Notes under the pieces: model-generated | Seen by the model: only the letters and a program-made list of their open reading frames with translations | What the model was told of the DNA's origin: nothing | Databases searched by the model: none | Translations under genes and position numbers: made by a program | Assembly: GCA_017979445.1 (NCBI GenBank) | Contig: CM030707.1 | Location: 20,218,586 to 20,282,585, forward strand | Reading direction: 5' to 3' | DNA: 64,000 bases | Source of the DNA: Akebia trifoliata | Taxonomy: Eukaryota > Streptophyta > Magnoliopsida > Ranunculales > Lardizabalaceae | Shown: positions 22,666 through 33,525 of the stretch, piece by piece | Position numbering within the stretch: the first letter of the stretch is position 1 | Layout of the letters: every line of letters starts with the position of its first letter

Positions 22666-23400
22666 ATAAGATCTTATTTTCCTTTTTGAAAAAAAGAACC
22701 CTTTTTTTGCACGGTAAGATGACGGTCAGGATCTGAGGAAGTGAGGAGAAAGAAAAAATTTTGTTGGTATTTATTTATATAAAATTATATATATATATAT
22801 TTAATGGCTCGTTCAAGCAGCTTAGCTATAATATAATATATACTTCACCTTTACATTGTCCGAGGGTATTTTCGGAAATAAAAATGAGATTAACAGCGCA
22901 TCTTTTATGGTTCCCCATGATGCTTCAATTATTCCCAATGTATCTATTTCAATCATCTCTGCATGGAAACCGTATAACTTATGATTATAAATTACGTTTT
23001 CAATATGACTAAAATACCCCCTTGCAATATGCACGTTCTCCAAGTCAATTTTCGAATAATAAAGTAGAAGGGTATCTTTGTCATTAAGAGATTAGTGGAG
23101 GTTATTGTTGGAATCTTTTTATTGTTTTCGTATAGAGTACGGTGGTCCCCACGTCTGAACGCTTTGTCGTACGCCACGTATCAATCCGACAAAAGTACGT
23201 CTGTGGGTCCCACTATAATGTGTTCCGTAGAGATCTAACAAGATCTCGTTAAAGGCAATTTGATTTTGACGTGATATTTTCCACTGATTTAACTTTAGTG
23301 TATCTAACTTCGATATTAATATTCCGATTATACCCTTTCATTCTTTAACTATATTAGGGATATTATTGTAGTTTCACCTAGTGTTTGTCGACTGTGGAGT
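22666..23400 (+). other. 3' flank of the cyclin D gene
   Basis: The stop codon at 22663-22665 is followed by T-rich sequence. Candidate poly(A) signals are AATAAAAATG at 22877-22886 and AATAAAG at about 23056. A short (TA)n lies at 22788-22800. No other gene is visible. Confidence 0.5.
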
Positions 23401-23499
23401 ATGTACCTTGATTTGTTATAGTTTTATTTGGTCAGATTAGTGTATTTATTGGATAACGGAAAGATTGTGTCTGTGAGATAAAAAAAAGAAGAAGGGACT

Positions 23500-23640
23500 C
23501 CCAACCGTTGAAACGGGATGACGTGCGCGTGACGTTGTTTGTTAGTATTTGAATTTTCCCACCACGTGGCGCCATAATAAAATTGGGGTGCTTGCCAGCT
23601 TGCCAAGATCCTAACCGTACACGTGTAAATATATTGAGCC
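23500..23640. promoter_or_regulatory. G-box/ACGT cluster
   Basis: Within about 120 bp are GATGACGTGCGCGTGACG (23517-23534), CCACCACGTGGCGCC (G-box 23563-23568) and CCGTACACGTGTAAA (G-box 23620-23625). This density is typical of ABA- or light-responsive plant promoters. No coding region follows within 1 kb on either strand, so the target is unknown. It could belong to the cyclin 3' side or to an unrecognised transcript. Confidence 0.4.
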
Positions 23641-24767
23641 AAAAAAAGGAAAACACTAGATCACATCACGCAAATTTCTTGTAAGAAACAAGAGGAAAAC
23701 ACTCATTGCTGTCCCCATTGGTCCATCACTCCAACTACAAATGTTTTTCCCTTGTAAACCTTATTTTTATTTCGTTCTTCCTTTCTTTGTAATTTTTAAT
23801 GCCACACCAATTTTTTCTATTAGCACCAACTGTAAATGAAACATATGGAATAGGACTATTGTTTTAAAAATCACTCATTTTTTTAGAGTGAAATGATTCA
23901 TTGAGTCATGTTGATATCGTTTGTAAATTCTATGTGATTATCGAGATGTTTTTTAGCTTTAATTATTCAGCTTTTTGATTCATTGATTTGTGAAAGATTA
24001 TCTGGTTCACGATATTGAGATTACTCATCCATTCATTAGTGAGATGAGACATGATTCTAAGATTAAAAACCATAATTAGGTTAATCAGACTTTGTTTTTA
24101 ATCGTCACTTTTTATTTTTTATTATGTTTCACAATTTAAAATCCAAAAAATGCTTTGGTAGAGACAATTAGTAAGGTCTTTGAGCATTGATGTGCTTGTT
24201 ATTTACTTGATGGTATATGTATAACCTCATTGATAGATTGTATAGGCGTGTTTTTTTTTTTTTAAAGAATTATTACATTAATACAAATAATATTTAAATT
24301 AGTTAAATATATATATATATAATAAAACACAATTGTAGACACCATTCTAACTACAGTGAAGTGGAGTTATCTACACTCCACACTACTCTCATCTCCTCCT
24401 CATCCCTTCAACTTTATAATCTTTCATTTTCTTACCTTTCCCTTTTTTAATAATACCTTTTCAATATTACGATCTATCTTCTTTTAGCCCATTTTTCAAT
24501 ATTAACCTTTGAACGTATTATCTTCCTCCTTTATTCTTTAACCCCAAAGTGGATACATGTGCCTTCTTACCCAATTTATTAATAATGACTCAAACGTTAT
24601 TAGTTTTCCTCTTTTATCTCTTTTAATCTCAAACTATTTTAATAATACTCTTTCTACTTTATTATTTTTCCGATTTTACTCCCCTTAACACCAAAGAGGG
24701 TGCATGAGCAAAAACTCTAGTACATTTATATACATAATTACAAAATGTTATCTTGTGATGCTGTTAC
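23641..24767. other. AT-rich intergenic DNA
   Basis: No gene seen. Near 23800 ATGCCACACCAATTTTTTC resembles the terminal sequence of the small MITE at 30303-30419, so a relic of that family is possible. Short (TA)n at about 24309-24321. Confidence 0.4.
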
Positions 24768-24980
24768 TAGGGTTGTCAACGAGTTGGTTCCAATTGGATT
24801 CCTATAAGAATCTGAATCTGATTCGTGGATTCTCAAATATATAGAATCAAAATTGGAATCATAAAATATTTTTCTTTCATCAATTTTGATTCTCAATCAG
24901 TTCAATTCCCAAGAGACCCAACTCTAATCGGTTCCAACAGAAAATGACTTCAAGTAAAAGGATACCCATTGACACCATTA
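24768..24980. mobile_element. hAT-type MITE, 213 bp
   Basis: Ends TAGGGTTGTCAACG and CATTGACACCATTA form a short imperfect TIR. The flanks GCTGTTAC (24760-24767) and GCTGTAGT (24981-24988) share their first five of eight bases, consistent with an aged 8 bp hAT TSD. The interior is GGTTCCAATTGGATTCC-like, as in many plant hAT derivatives. Confidence 0.6.
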
Positions 24981-24988
24981 GCTGTAGT

Positions 24989-25780
24989 TAAATATTATTT
25001 ACAAAATAAAAGCTGGTGAGACCCTAATAGAGGTCAGGTGGGGTCATTTTAACCTTTTAGTTCTCTCCTCCGTATTAGGAAAAAGGAGGGAAGATTATAT
25101 ATACATGTGACCCTGGCTGACACAGTGAAGAGTCCCACAAAGAGACAGGAGCAGTAGCGGGAGTAGTAAAAGCGTTGCAGATGTGAGGGATAAGGCCTGG
25201 GCGAAAGGACAAGGACCGGTGGATGAGACAAAACCGCATTTAACAAACCCCCTTTCTTCTTTTCTTTGTGCGAAAACATGTCATGTACAAACTAGGCCTC
25301 GCATTGTCTTTGATTATTCCACATGGGCCTCTCTGATCTCAAATCGACAATGTCATATGTGCCCCTCTTAGTCTTTCCTCTTACTTAGGGCAACTCTTAA
25401 CCACTTAATTTCTTGTCTCTTAAATAAGGAAAAGTTTTATTGATTTGCGTGGCCCAATTTCTTGTCTCTTACGATAGCCTTGTTTGATGGAAACCTCTTC
25501 ATTCTATGACATTAACATTAATGGATGGCCCCAATCCTCACCTATACAAGCAAGGGAGGTACATGAGATCCATCATCCTGTTTTGCAACAAGTGATGAGT
25601 TGATCGAAGGTTGTCGAGTTCAAACTCATCTTCATCGTTGACCATCTGCTTCATCATCATGATAGGTATGCTTTAGTTGTAAGTTTAATCTTTATAAATA
25701 AATAATGGCATAATTTAGTAAAAACTTTTTAATCATAGAAATAGTAAAAATAGATTTAAAAAAAAACTTGCTCAGGCTTT
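24989..25780. other. Low-repeat region, unknown transcript possible
   Basis: A TATATATACATG box (25096-25107) precedes a relatively GC-rich 250 bp (25110-25360) that is not obviously repetitive. Open frames of 62-76 codons overlap on both strands and show no protein features. A non-coding RNA or a captured gene edge could lie here; nothing decides it. Confidence 0.25.
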
Positions 25781-25799
25781 CTTGATCGATCTAACGAAG

Positions 25800-26337
25800 A
25801 GTTTAACCGATGGTCATTGTAAGAACAATAAAAGAAGAAAAATAAAATAAATGGTTAAGGAGAGAAAATGAAAAGATTCTTTATTAATCCTTCATTCCGA
25901 ACACCAGTTATTGTCCTCTTGATTACAAAGCTTAGAAACTACGAAAGAAAGAAAGCCTAAAATTTAGAGAATAAAAGAATAATAGAAGGTAAAAAAGCTT
26001 AATTCTCTCAATAGACTATAGAGATTTTTTGCTATCTTTAAAGTTCTATGTGGTTTCCTATATATAGAGAGACCGAATTAGAGTTTCTAAGATTCAGGAT
26101 ACTTTTGTAACTACACGACTTCAAAACCCTAATTCAATATGACGATTTGGTAGTCACCAAGCTTATGTGCAAATCTCAAGGAATGATCCATCGCCACGTC
26201 TCACCAAGGGGCCACAGCGCCGGCGTCCATGTGGATCTAACGGGCCTGAATTTTGGTCATTGATTTTGTTTCGAATTCTGGATTACAGTAGAGTCTTTGG
26301 ATTTTTCTTATTCATCTTACAACTTTTTCCTACTACA
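25800..26337 (-). mobile_element. Candidate copia-like solo LTR, minus strand
   Basis: Read on the minus strand it starts TGTAGTAGGAAAAAGTTG at 26337 and has a TATATATAGGAAACC promoter motif (about 26050-26065) and an A/T-rich tail. It looks like the better-supported solo LTR at 27423-27724. No matching TSD was found, so the left end is uncertain. Confidence 0.35.
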
Positions 26338-27422
26338 CGGAAATAACAACAATTAGGTCTGAAATACATTATTTATTTAAAATCATAGATAAATAAGGAC
26401 TAACAATGAATTACATCTAATTAAGGGTTTAGTAAATAATTTATCCGTAAAATTTATGTAGTTAGAGCTCCAGAAGTCACTTTTTAAACCCTGATCATGA
26501 TTATTAACAAGATTTTAAAATTCGTGATCACATGTAAAATGTTTTTGTTTTTAAGATCTTAAATTGAGTTTTTTTCAAAATTATTTTGTAAAAAAAAAAA
26601 AATTCACTTTAATACAACCAGTCTAATAGGTCAAGTGGAAAAATGTTATAACCCAATTTAATGTGGCCCATTGACCTACACATTTTAGTAATTTATTTGT
26701 ACAATGATTCTATATGTTAGTGACGTCAATAATAAAGGATGTTTCCCAATCAAATTGGAATTAGAAATACACTTTTAAGTTTTAGTCGGAAACCTTGATG
26801 GATAAGAATCTTACTAAAAGAAGTTATCTAGGCCCTTTATCCCCATCTACTTAAGTGGATTGATAATAGTAAGAAGAATTAGAGAAAGAAAAGCACAACA
26901 CTCATAGGATTCTGAGTGTGGTGATCTCCATCAATCACTAGAACTCTAACCAATCCAAATAGAGAGGAGAGAGAAGATGGGTATGAAAATTGAAGTACTT
27001 GATTAGGGATTTGTGCACCTCGGTGCATTGGCACGTTGATTGCGAAAAACACACCTCCAACGTATATCTTGAATCATCAATTGACTTATGGCACAAGGTA
27101 AATACATTAAACTTTGATTCTTAGAAACATAAATAAGTTTTTTGAGATATATGAATGATTATTGATCTTTGGGAATTATAGAATAATAATTATGTAAATA
27201 AGATTTTGTATGTTTAAAATCTAACAATCTAGAAAAGCAGAAATCCTAATATTGGATGGTTTTGGTGAGTATGGACTATGGAGTTGCATAACTCATGAAA
27301 ATGTTAAGGTGAGATAGAAAGGAGTCAATATACATTCTCAATGGTTTATATGTTAAACAATTAAGCTATATATATGGATTAATTCCTAAATCTTAAGTAG
27401 CCATTATCTTATATATTATAAT
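26338..27422. other. AT-rich intergenic DNA, possible LTR remnant
   Basis: No gene. The segment 26800-27100 (GCCCTTTATCCCCATCTAC to TTATGGCACAAGG) has a leader-like texture as in a plus-strand LTR U5, but I see no defined ends. Confidence 0.3.
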
Positions 27423-27724
27423 TGTTAAGAAAATAGGTGCAATCAAAACAAGAAAACAAATAGAAGATGCAATTACACAAAGATTTTACGTGATTCCCAA
27501 AAAATTGAGGTACGTCCACGGATCACACCGATTCTACTATGAAGAGAAAACTCGCAATTACAAATTTTACCCTTTCACCAAAAATGAGAAATATATATAC
27601 CCTAGGAAATCTAACTAGGGTTTTACAAATAAAACTGCATATTAGCTCAACCGACGTGAAGGTGTGGCTTGATTTACAGTACCTCATTGTTGACCAGTAC
27701 TACTAGACTCCACAAACTACAACA
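27423..27724 (-). mobile_element. 302 bp solo LTR with perfect TSD
   Basis: TGTTAAGAAAATAGG to AACTACAACA, bounded by ATAAT on both sides (27418-27422 and 27725-27729). The minus strand carries a GGGTATATATATTTC promoter-like motif, so transcription would be leftward. Size and ends fit Ty1/copia. No internal region remains. Confidence 0.9.
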
Positions 27725-28114
27725 ATAATTTGTTCATGAAAAAAAAATTTAGAGTCAAGAGTTAATGATAAAAATGCCCCAAATTCTATTCACAAAGCTA
27801 ATTTTCAATTGATTTTACTAAACTAAAGGGATTTAATTTGGCACAAATAACTTGCTCTAATACTTCCGCCGCTATCAACTACCAAACACTTTAGATCTTC
27901 TTTTCATATATGCTACAATCTTTGGAACTTACATACTAACTCCTGACTGTATTAATCCATCATTTTACTTACATTTAAGATCAGTTCGATTGGTGATTTT
28001 CAACCACATGATCCAAGCATTTTGCCATCATAGGCTTAGGTGTGTTTAAAGCCCATTTTCAAAAGTGCTTCGGTCCAACGGTTATAAATCTCAAGGATTC
28101 AAGGAAGAGTAATA

Positions 28115-28325
28115 TATTGAGTCAGCCACGTGGCATACTTAATCGACACCCCTGACATGATAGGCTCGAAAATTGTAGATCTGCTCTCATTGGGATACAA
28201 AATTACACTTTTTATGGGGAACCATAGTTCTGTATCCCGAGGAGAACAAATCTTCGATTCCCGAGTCTGTCACGTCAGGGGTGTCAATTGTGTATGGCAT
28301 GTGGGTAAGTCTGATTATCACGATT
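28115..28325. repeat. Hairpin MITE of the GGGATAC-loop family, copy 1
   Basis: Arms with CCACGTGGCATACTTAATC and the mirror GTCAATTGTGTATGGCATG enclose a loop with GGGATAC and GTATCCC. Outer right terminus GATTATCACGATTCT. Related copies lie at 58357-58560 and 59810-60020. A 77-codon frame crossing the hairpin is not a gene. Confidence 0.75.
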
Positions 28326-28434
28326 CTAATATATCATATAGTGTGAAGGTCCACAAAGGGTAGGGCCATGACACTTTATCAAGCATCAAGCACATCCCTG
28401 AAAACATTATTTCTAAGAATTATATAGATAAACG

Positions 28435-28796
28435 AAGATCTGCCTTAAAATCATACCCAAATCCTAATCCATTCTGATCTAATAAATTTGGGTCTGGATC
28501 AAGGATTTGGATCTGATTCAATATCTTGTTGGATTGGTTCTGGATCAACATGCCGTAATAGGGACCCGATTTGATAAAGTGAGAAAATTATAATGTAATT
28601 ATGCATTTCCTTTATATGCAGTTCATTTAGATTTTGTATATTAAGTCGGTTTTGACCCGATCCGATTGTTATTCATTGACTTTGGATCCATCCAATAAAA
28701 ATCTAATCAGATAAGAGTCCGATCCTTATTTGATTGATACTAAATCGGCGCTGATCCGATCTGAATCTGGGTCCAATCCATTGACAGCCGGCCCTA
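28435..28796. mobile_element. hAT-like non-autonomous element with 8 bp TSD
   Basis: Flanked by GATAAACG at 28427-28434 and 28797-28804, an exact 8 bp match. The right end GACAGCCGGCCCTA is typical of hAT-type TIRs (TAGGGC.GGCTGTCAA). The left end is mutated. The interior is rich in GGATCTGGATC/GATCCGAT motifs. Confidence 0.6.
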
Positions 28797-28964
28797 GATA
28801 AACGTATCCAAAACTAGTCTGTTTTTTAATTCTGAGTCAAACGTCGTTTGAGAATAGAGATGGTCAAAAGAAATAGCAGCGTGTGCGAGGCCTAACATCC
28901 AATTGAGTCTGCGCGCGTGTGAAAAAAGAATGGAATTTTACCAAATTAAAAAGAAAAACATTTT

Positions 28965-29225
28965 TCTCACAACTTAGTAAGATTTTAAATCTTACTAAGG
29001 ATCGATAAGCTTAAATGGGTTACCACATTGTCAATCCAACACCACAGCCCTCTAGATTTCATGGAAAAACTCAGATCCAAAATAAAATCATTTTTTTGGG
29101 GTTTGTTCCATGGTTTCAAAAATAAACGGCTACTCTGTGGTACTCCCAAATTTAAAATTAAAATTCAATAGTGACAAATAGTATTTTATGAATTTTTTTT
29201 AAAGTTCAAAAAAAAAAAAAATTCC
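28965..29225 (+). repeat. Dispersed repeat family D, copy 1
   Basis: Starts with a palindrome (28974-29000, CTTAGTAAGATTT and its mirror), followed by the family's marker blocks TCTAGATTTCATG and AATTTAAAATTAAAATTCAA. Other copies lie at 29437-29790, 31365-31780, 32030-32140, 53395-53600 (minus), 57800-58095 and 63240-63650. Class unknown. Confidence 0.7.
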
Positions 29226-29436
29226 ACTACAACTGGGTGCTTCGAATTGTGTTTTTGGATGCCTAAAAGTAAGCTCAACAACTCTTAGTAAGAGTTGAAA
29301 TCATACTTAAATTGGTAAAATTAGTCGAACTCAATTAAAAAAAATAACATCCCTTTTGTTGCAATTTTATTACAAAACTTTCTTACTTTATCAAGTTTGT
29401 TACGTAACAAACCTTACTTTATGAATTATGCTACCA

Positions 29437-29790
29437 TGATTAGCTTAATAAGATTTCAAATCTTATTAAGAGTCATTGGGCCCATAGAATTATCAAATTG
29501 GCAATCCAACAACACCACAGACTTCTAGATTTCATGAAAAAAATTAGATTCAAAGAAAAAAAAAAAAAAAAACCCTTTTCGAACTTGATCGTTAGAATTA
29601 AAAATAGATGGTTACCAAACTCCCAAATCTAAAATTAAAATTCAAGGGTAAAAATTAATATTTTTTTTTTTAATTCTTAAAAATTTATTTTTTATAACCC
29701 TGTCACATCATATCACATTTTTCAATGCCACAAATTGATGCGGTTAGAATCTACTCCAAAATGTGTTAAGTAACAAATTAACATCATAAA
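29437..29790 (+). repeat. Dispersed repeat family D, copy 2
   Basis: AATAAGATTTCAAATCTTATT palindrome-like start, GTCATTGGGCCCA, TTCTAGATTTCATG and CTAAAATTAAAATTCAA in the same order as in the other copies, ending in a CACATCATATCACATTTTT-type tail. Confidence 0.7.
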
Positions 29791-30020
29791 ATTTGAATTT
29801 TATGATGTGGATCTCCACTTCAGGGTTCGCTAGTTAACAAACTTGATAAAGTGAGATTTGATGGGTAATAAACTTCACAAAGTAAAGTTCCTTTGGAGTT
29901 ATCGGAACTTCAATGGAGTTTTGATAATAAAAATGCACCAGTTGGGTCTGCCGAATAAATCTCTCTTAAAAAAAAAAAAAAAAAAAGGGTAAATGAGAAA
30001 TTTAGTAAGAAAAATACTGA

Positions 30021-30149
30021 ACTGCCTTCGTTGGACACTGTGTTCAACACCCGGATGATGTAGTTATTTGTATTTCAAGGAAAGAAATGTGATTATCTGT
30101 TCATTGCCACGTCAGTTCAGTGTTGAACACGGTTTCCAACGAAAGCAGT
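30021..30149. repeat. Inverted repeat, 30 bp arms
   Basis: 30021-30050 (ACTGCCTTCGTTGGACACTG and on) and 30120-30149 are reverse complements with three mismatches. The ~69 bp loop holds GCCACGTCAG. It may be a small MITE or a palindromic relic. Open frames on both strands across 30101-30454 are spurious. Confidence 0.7.
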
Positions 30150-30302
30150 GTAGGACGGCTGGTTAGTTCAATCCATTTCCCTGCGCTGCCTAACGTGCGC
30201 ATAGGTAATTTTACCAAATTTAAAACAGAAGAAAGGAAAATTTTAGTTGGAGTTCCACTTTGTTTTGGCCAACTAGGGTGCAAGTACCTCAATTGTTTTA
30301 GA

Positions 30303-30419
30303 GAGATTCTACTGTCACAAACTTTTGTTAACGCCACCTCAATATGTGTGTCTATTCTTTGGTGATTTACATATGAATTGGAGTGGCCTTGGAAAAAATT
30401 GGTGTAACAATAGAATCTC
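30303..30419. mobile_element. 117 bp MITE, GAGATTCTA family
   Basis: Ends GAGATTCTACTGTCACA and TGTAACAATAGAATCTC are inverted repeats. The middle has GCCACCTCAATATGTGTG and GGTGATTTACATATGAATTGG. The same family is split by a copia element at 42596-46647. Confidence 0.75.
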
Positions 30420-30734
30420 CCTTGTTTTATTATTTTTATGCTTCTTCTCCCCACTTAACTTCCCAATTCCCAAACTTGGATTTGTTGTTAACAAAATTAG
30501 GTGATAGATAGTAAGGGTGACAATCAGTCGGGTTAGGTCGTGTCGTGTTGACGCAAGAGTATTATGAAAATGTATCAAACCCTAACCTAACCCATTTAAT
30601 AATCGTGTAAAAAACTTAAACTCAAACTCAACCTATTTATAGATAGGTATACCTGGCCCAACCCATATATAATCTATTTAATAAAATTCTTTTTTTTTTT
30701 TTTTTGAAAAAATAAATTCCATTTCCATCATCAA

Positions 30735-30782
<48 letters not shown>

Positions 30783-30809
30783 GATTAGGATCAGTATACA
30801 CATAAAGCT

Positions 30810-31132
30810 ACTCATAAAGCTACAACATGTTTTGTCTTATATGGGAAAAAATGTTTGGAATGGGCTGATTTTTTGTGAGGATGATCTCTATCGTGAGGAG
30901 ATCATCCTTGTCAAAAATCAGCCCATTATAAAATTTCTAACCCCATGTTTACAAGTTGAAAAATTTTAGACCGTCCAATTTTTGTAAATCACTTTTGATG
31001 GGGTTACAAGTTTTGGAATGGAATGATTTTTTGCGAGGATGATCCCCTTACCACAGAGATCATCCTCACAAAAAATCAGTCCATTCCGAACCTTTTTAAC
31101 CATATAAGACAAAAGCGTTGTAGCTTTATTAG

Positions 31133-31133
<1 letters not shown>
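30810..31133. repeat. Double-hairpin MITE nested in the hAT-like element
   Basis: TIR ACT.ATAAAGCTACAAC at both ends. Two hairpins, each GAGGATGATC...GATCATCCT (about 30875-30910 and 31035-31070), are separated by GTAAATCACTTTTGATGGGG. It lies between (TA)n/(GA)n (30741-30780) and a 64 bp (TA)n (31134-31197). Confidence 0.85.

Positions 31134-31197
<64 letters not shown>
31134..31197. repeat. (TA)n microsatellite
   Basis: Nearly perfect TA repeat directly joined to the MITE end. Confidence 0.95.
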
Positions 31198-31199
<2 letters not shown>

Positions 31200-31364
31200 A
31201 AAAATAATATCACACATCTGTATATTAAGTTCAATGGTGAAAAATACATTTTTTTGAATTTTTTTTAGTGATGCTAAATGGATGTAGTTTTTGATGCATG
31301 CCCTTGACGCCCTCTAAGGTGTTGGCTCACAACCTAATATACATTTGACATGTAGCGCGAATGA

Positions 31365-31632
31365 CATCAACAATAGAGAAAGCTTCTCTCTCTTGCTCGT
31401 TGCCCACATTTTTATTTTTTTAGATTTCAAATTGTGAAAAGGGTCGTTGGGCCCACATTGATTATCACATTAACAATCCAACAACACATCCTTTTAGATT
31501 TCATGAAAATATTCATTTTCAAAAAAAAAAAAAAAAAAAAAATTAATATTATTTTTCAAGCTTGATCCAAGGTGTTGAAAATAGACGACCACTAAGCACC
31601 CAAATTTAAAAATAAAATTCAACGGTGAAAAA

Positions 31633-31681
<49 letters not shown>

Positions 31682-31780
31682 AAGATTCATATAATTTTGT
31701 CCTCTACAACTCCATTGCATCAAATCATGTTTTTGAATGTCACAAGGTGATCAAATCAAAAAGTTTTTTTTTCCACTATT
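31365..31780 (+). repeat. Dispersed repeat family D, copy 3
   Basis: AGATTTCAAATTGTGAAAAG, GTCGTTGGGCCCACATTG, AGATTTCATGAAAATATTC and TTTAAAAATAAAATTCAACG in family order, with an internal (TA)n at 31637-31680. A partial second tail follows to about 31945. Confidence 0.7.
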
Positions 31781-32029
31781 GGAAGAAGAGCGAAAGAAAG
31801 GGGCGTTGGACAAAAACAACATCCTTTCAGCATTATTCCTTTTATTTTTTTCAAAATTCATAGAATTTTGTCCTTTACAATTGTGGCATAAGATCATGTT
31901 TTTGAATACCATAAGGTGATATAGTCAGAAAACTTTCATTAATTAGTAAAGAAAGTATTTTTCAATATTATTATTATTATTATTATTATTGGCTAAGCAA
32001 AATGTATTTCAGTATCACATGAGACATAC

Positions 32030-32140
32030 TAACCTTATTGAGTAAGATCTTCAATCTTCTTGAGGGTCATTTTGCCCGTATAAGGAATCAAACACTAGAT
32101 ACCTCTAGATTTCAATGAAAAACCTAGAGTAAAAATTTAT
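32030..32140 (+). repeat. Dispersed repeat family D, partial copy
   Basis: GAGTAAGATCTTCAATCTT, GTCATTTTGCCC and CTCTAGATTTCAATG match the family start only. Confidence 0.5.
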
Positions 32141-32674
32141 AAATATACATAAAAAGCTTAGTATGAAAAATATTTTTTCTTTCCCTAACTAAAACTTATA
32201 AAACACCTTTTATATTTTATAGAATTTGAAAAAAAAAAATTATTATGAAAAAGTTCTAAGAAATTGTAGAAAAAAAATAAATAGTTTAAAAAAGTCTTAA
32301 ATAATTTGTGATATATTTAAAATTACACGTTAATGATAGAATAACTAAACATGTCAAAACGGGTTAAGCAGGTTGACGCCCAAAACCCTTACCCGACCAT
32401 ATAATATCGTGTTAGATGGGTTGACACTATTATGACCCAAACTCATTTATTTCATGCTGTTTTCAAGTCATGTTGAGATTGCCACCCCTAATAAATAGTC
32501 ACCCAATTAACATAGAGACACAAAATGAAAAAATTATTAATAATTACAAATAAACTACAAAAGTTTATAATTTTAATTGAAAACCTCATGCTTGTTTAAA
32601 AAAAAATCAAAAACTTCTCTACATTGCTCTTTATCCCTTCTTATAATTTGTCCCATTCTTTAAATTCGAGTAAC

Positions 32675-32748
32675 TGTAGACACCCCATTTTTGTATCCGC
32701 CTGATTAATCAACTCGTCAACCCGATCGCAATGATTCCCAATGATGGA
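32675..32748 (+). mobile_element. Truncated 5' LTR (first ~70 bp)
   Basis: Nearly identical to 40295-40365 (CTGATTAATCAACTCGTCAA, CAATGATTCCCAATGAT), then the match stops and the 192 bp array starts. About 1.7 kb of LTR and the primer-binding site are missing. Confidence 0.85.
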
Positions 32749-32753
32749 ATGAT

Positions 32754-33525
32754 GAAGGTTGGACAGAAATATTAAAACGTTTTTAGAAAATATTCTAGTG
32801 AGAATTAAGTCTGAGAGCCTATTAATAAAACATAGATCGTGTCGAGTAAATTAATTTAGAATCTGAGTTCACTCAATTTCGTTATCGGAAGCCTAAGATA
32901 TCATCGATGCAAGTTCAATCTGTAAATCTGGAATTATTTCTGAATGAAAGTTGGGACAGCAATGTTAAAACTTTTTTAGAGAATATTCTAGTGAGAATTA
33001 AGTTTGGGAGCCTCTTAATAAAATATAGATCTCGTCGAGTAGATTAATTTAGAATCTGAGTTCACTCAATTTCGTTACCGGAAGCCTTAGATATCATCGA
33101 TGCAAGTTAATCTGTAAATCTGGAATTATTTCTGAATGAAAGTTGGGACAGTAATGTTAAAACTTTTTTACAGAACATTCTAGTGAGAATTAAGTCTGGG
33201 AACCTCTTAATAAAACATAGATCTCATCGAATAGATTAATTTAGAACTTGAGTTCACTCAATTTCGTTATCGAAAGCCTCAGATATCATCGATGCAAGTT
33301 CAATCTGTAAATCTGAAATTATTTCTGAATGAAAGTTAGGACAGCAACGTTAAAACGTTTTTACAAAACATTCTGGTGAGAACTAAGTCTGGACACCTAT
33401 TAATAAAATGTAGATCTCATCGAGTAGATTAATTTAGAACTTGAGTTCACTCGATTTCGTTATCAGGAGCCTTAGATATCATCGATGCAAGTTCAGATTG
33501 TATTTTCTTAATTCACAGAAAATCT
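32754..33525 (+). repeat. Four tandem ~192 bp units
   Basis: Units begin near 32754, 32945, 33138 and 33331 (GAAAGTTGGGACAGCAATGT). Each ends with ATATCATCGATGCAAGTT and AATCTGTAAATCTGGAATTA. Spacing is 191-193 bp and identity is high. Non-coding; part of the element's leader region. Confidence 0.9.

Larger units (their letters stand above)
30512..32490. mobile_element. hAT-like non-autonomous element, 2 kb, with nested insertions
   Basis: Ends TAAGGGTGACAATC and GATTGCCACCCCTA are inverted. Flanks ATAGATAG (30504-30511) and ATAAATAG (32491-32498) agree at 7 of 8 bases, the TSD length of hAT elements. Subterminal GGGTTAGGTCGTGTCG and its mirror near 32355-32420 support pairing of the ends. 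Inside are a double-hairpin MITE (30810-31133), (TA)n arrays and repeat-D copies, which probably inflated a smaller element. No transposase frame. Confidence 0.75.

Noticed and set aside
28130..28363. 77-codon frame
   Set aside because: It crosses both arms of a hairpin MITE.
30101..30454. 117-codon minus and 81-codon plus frames
   Set aside because: They overlap on opposite strands across an inverted repeat and a MITE; no protein features.
31023..31268. Frame encoding Ile-Tyr repeats
   Set aside because: Translation of a (TA)n microsatellite.
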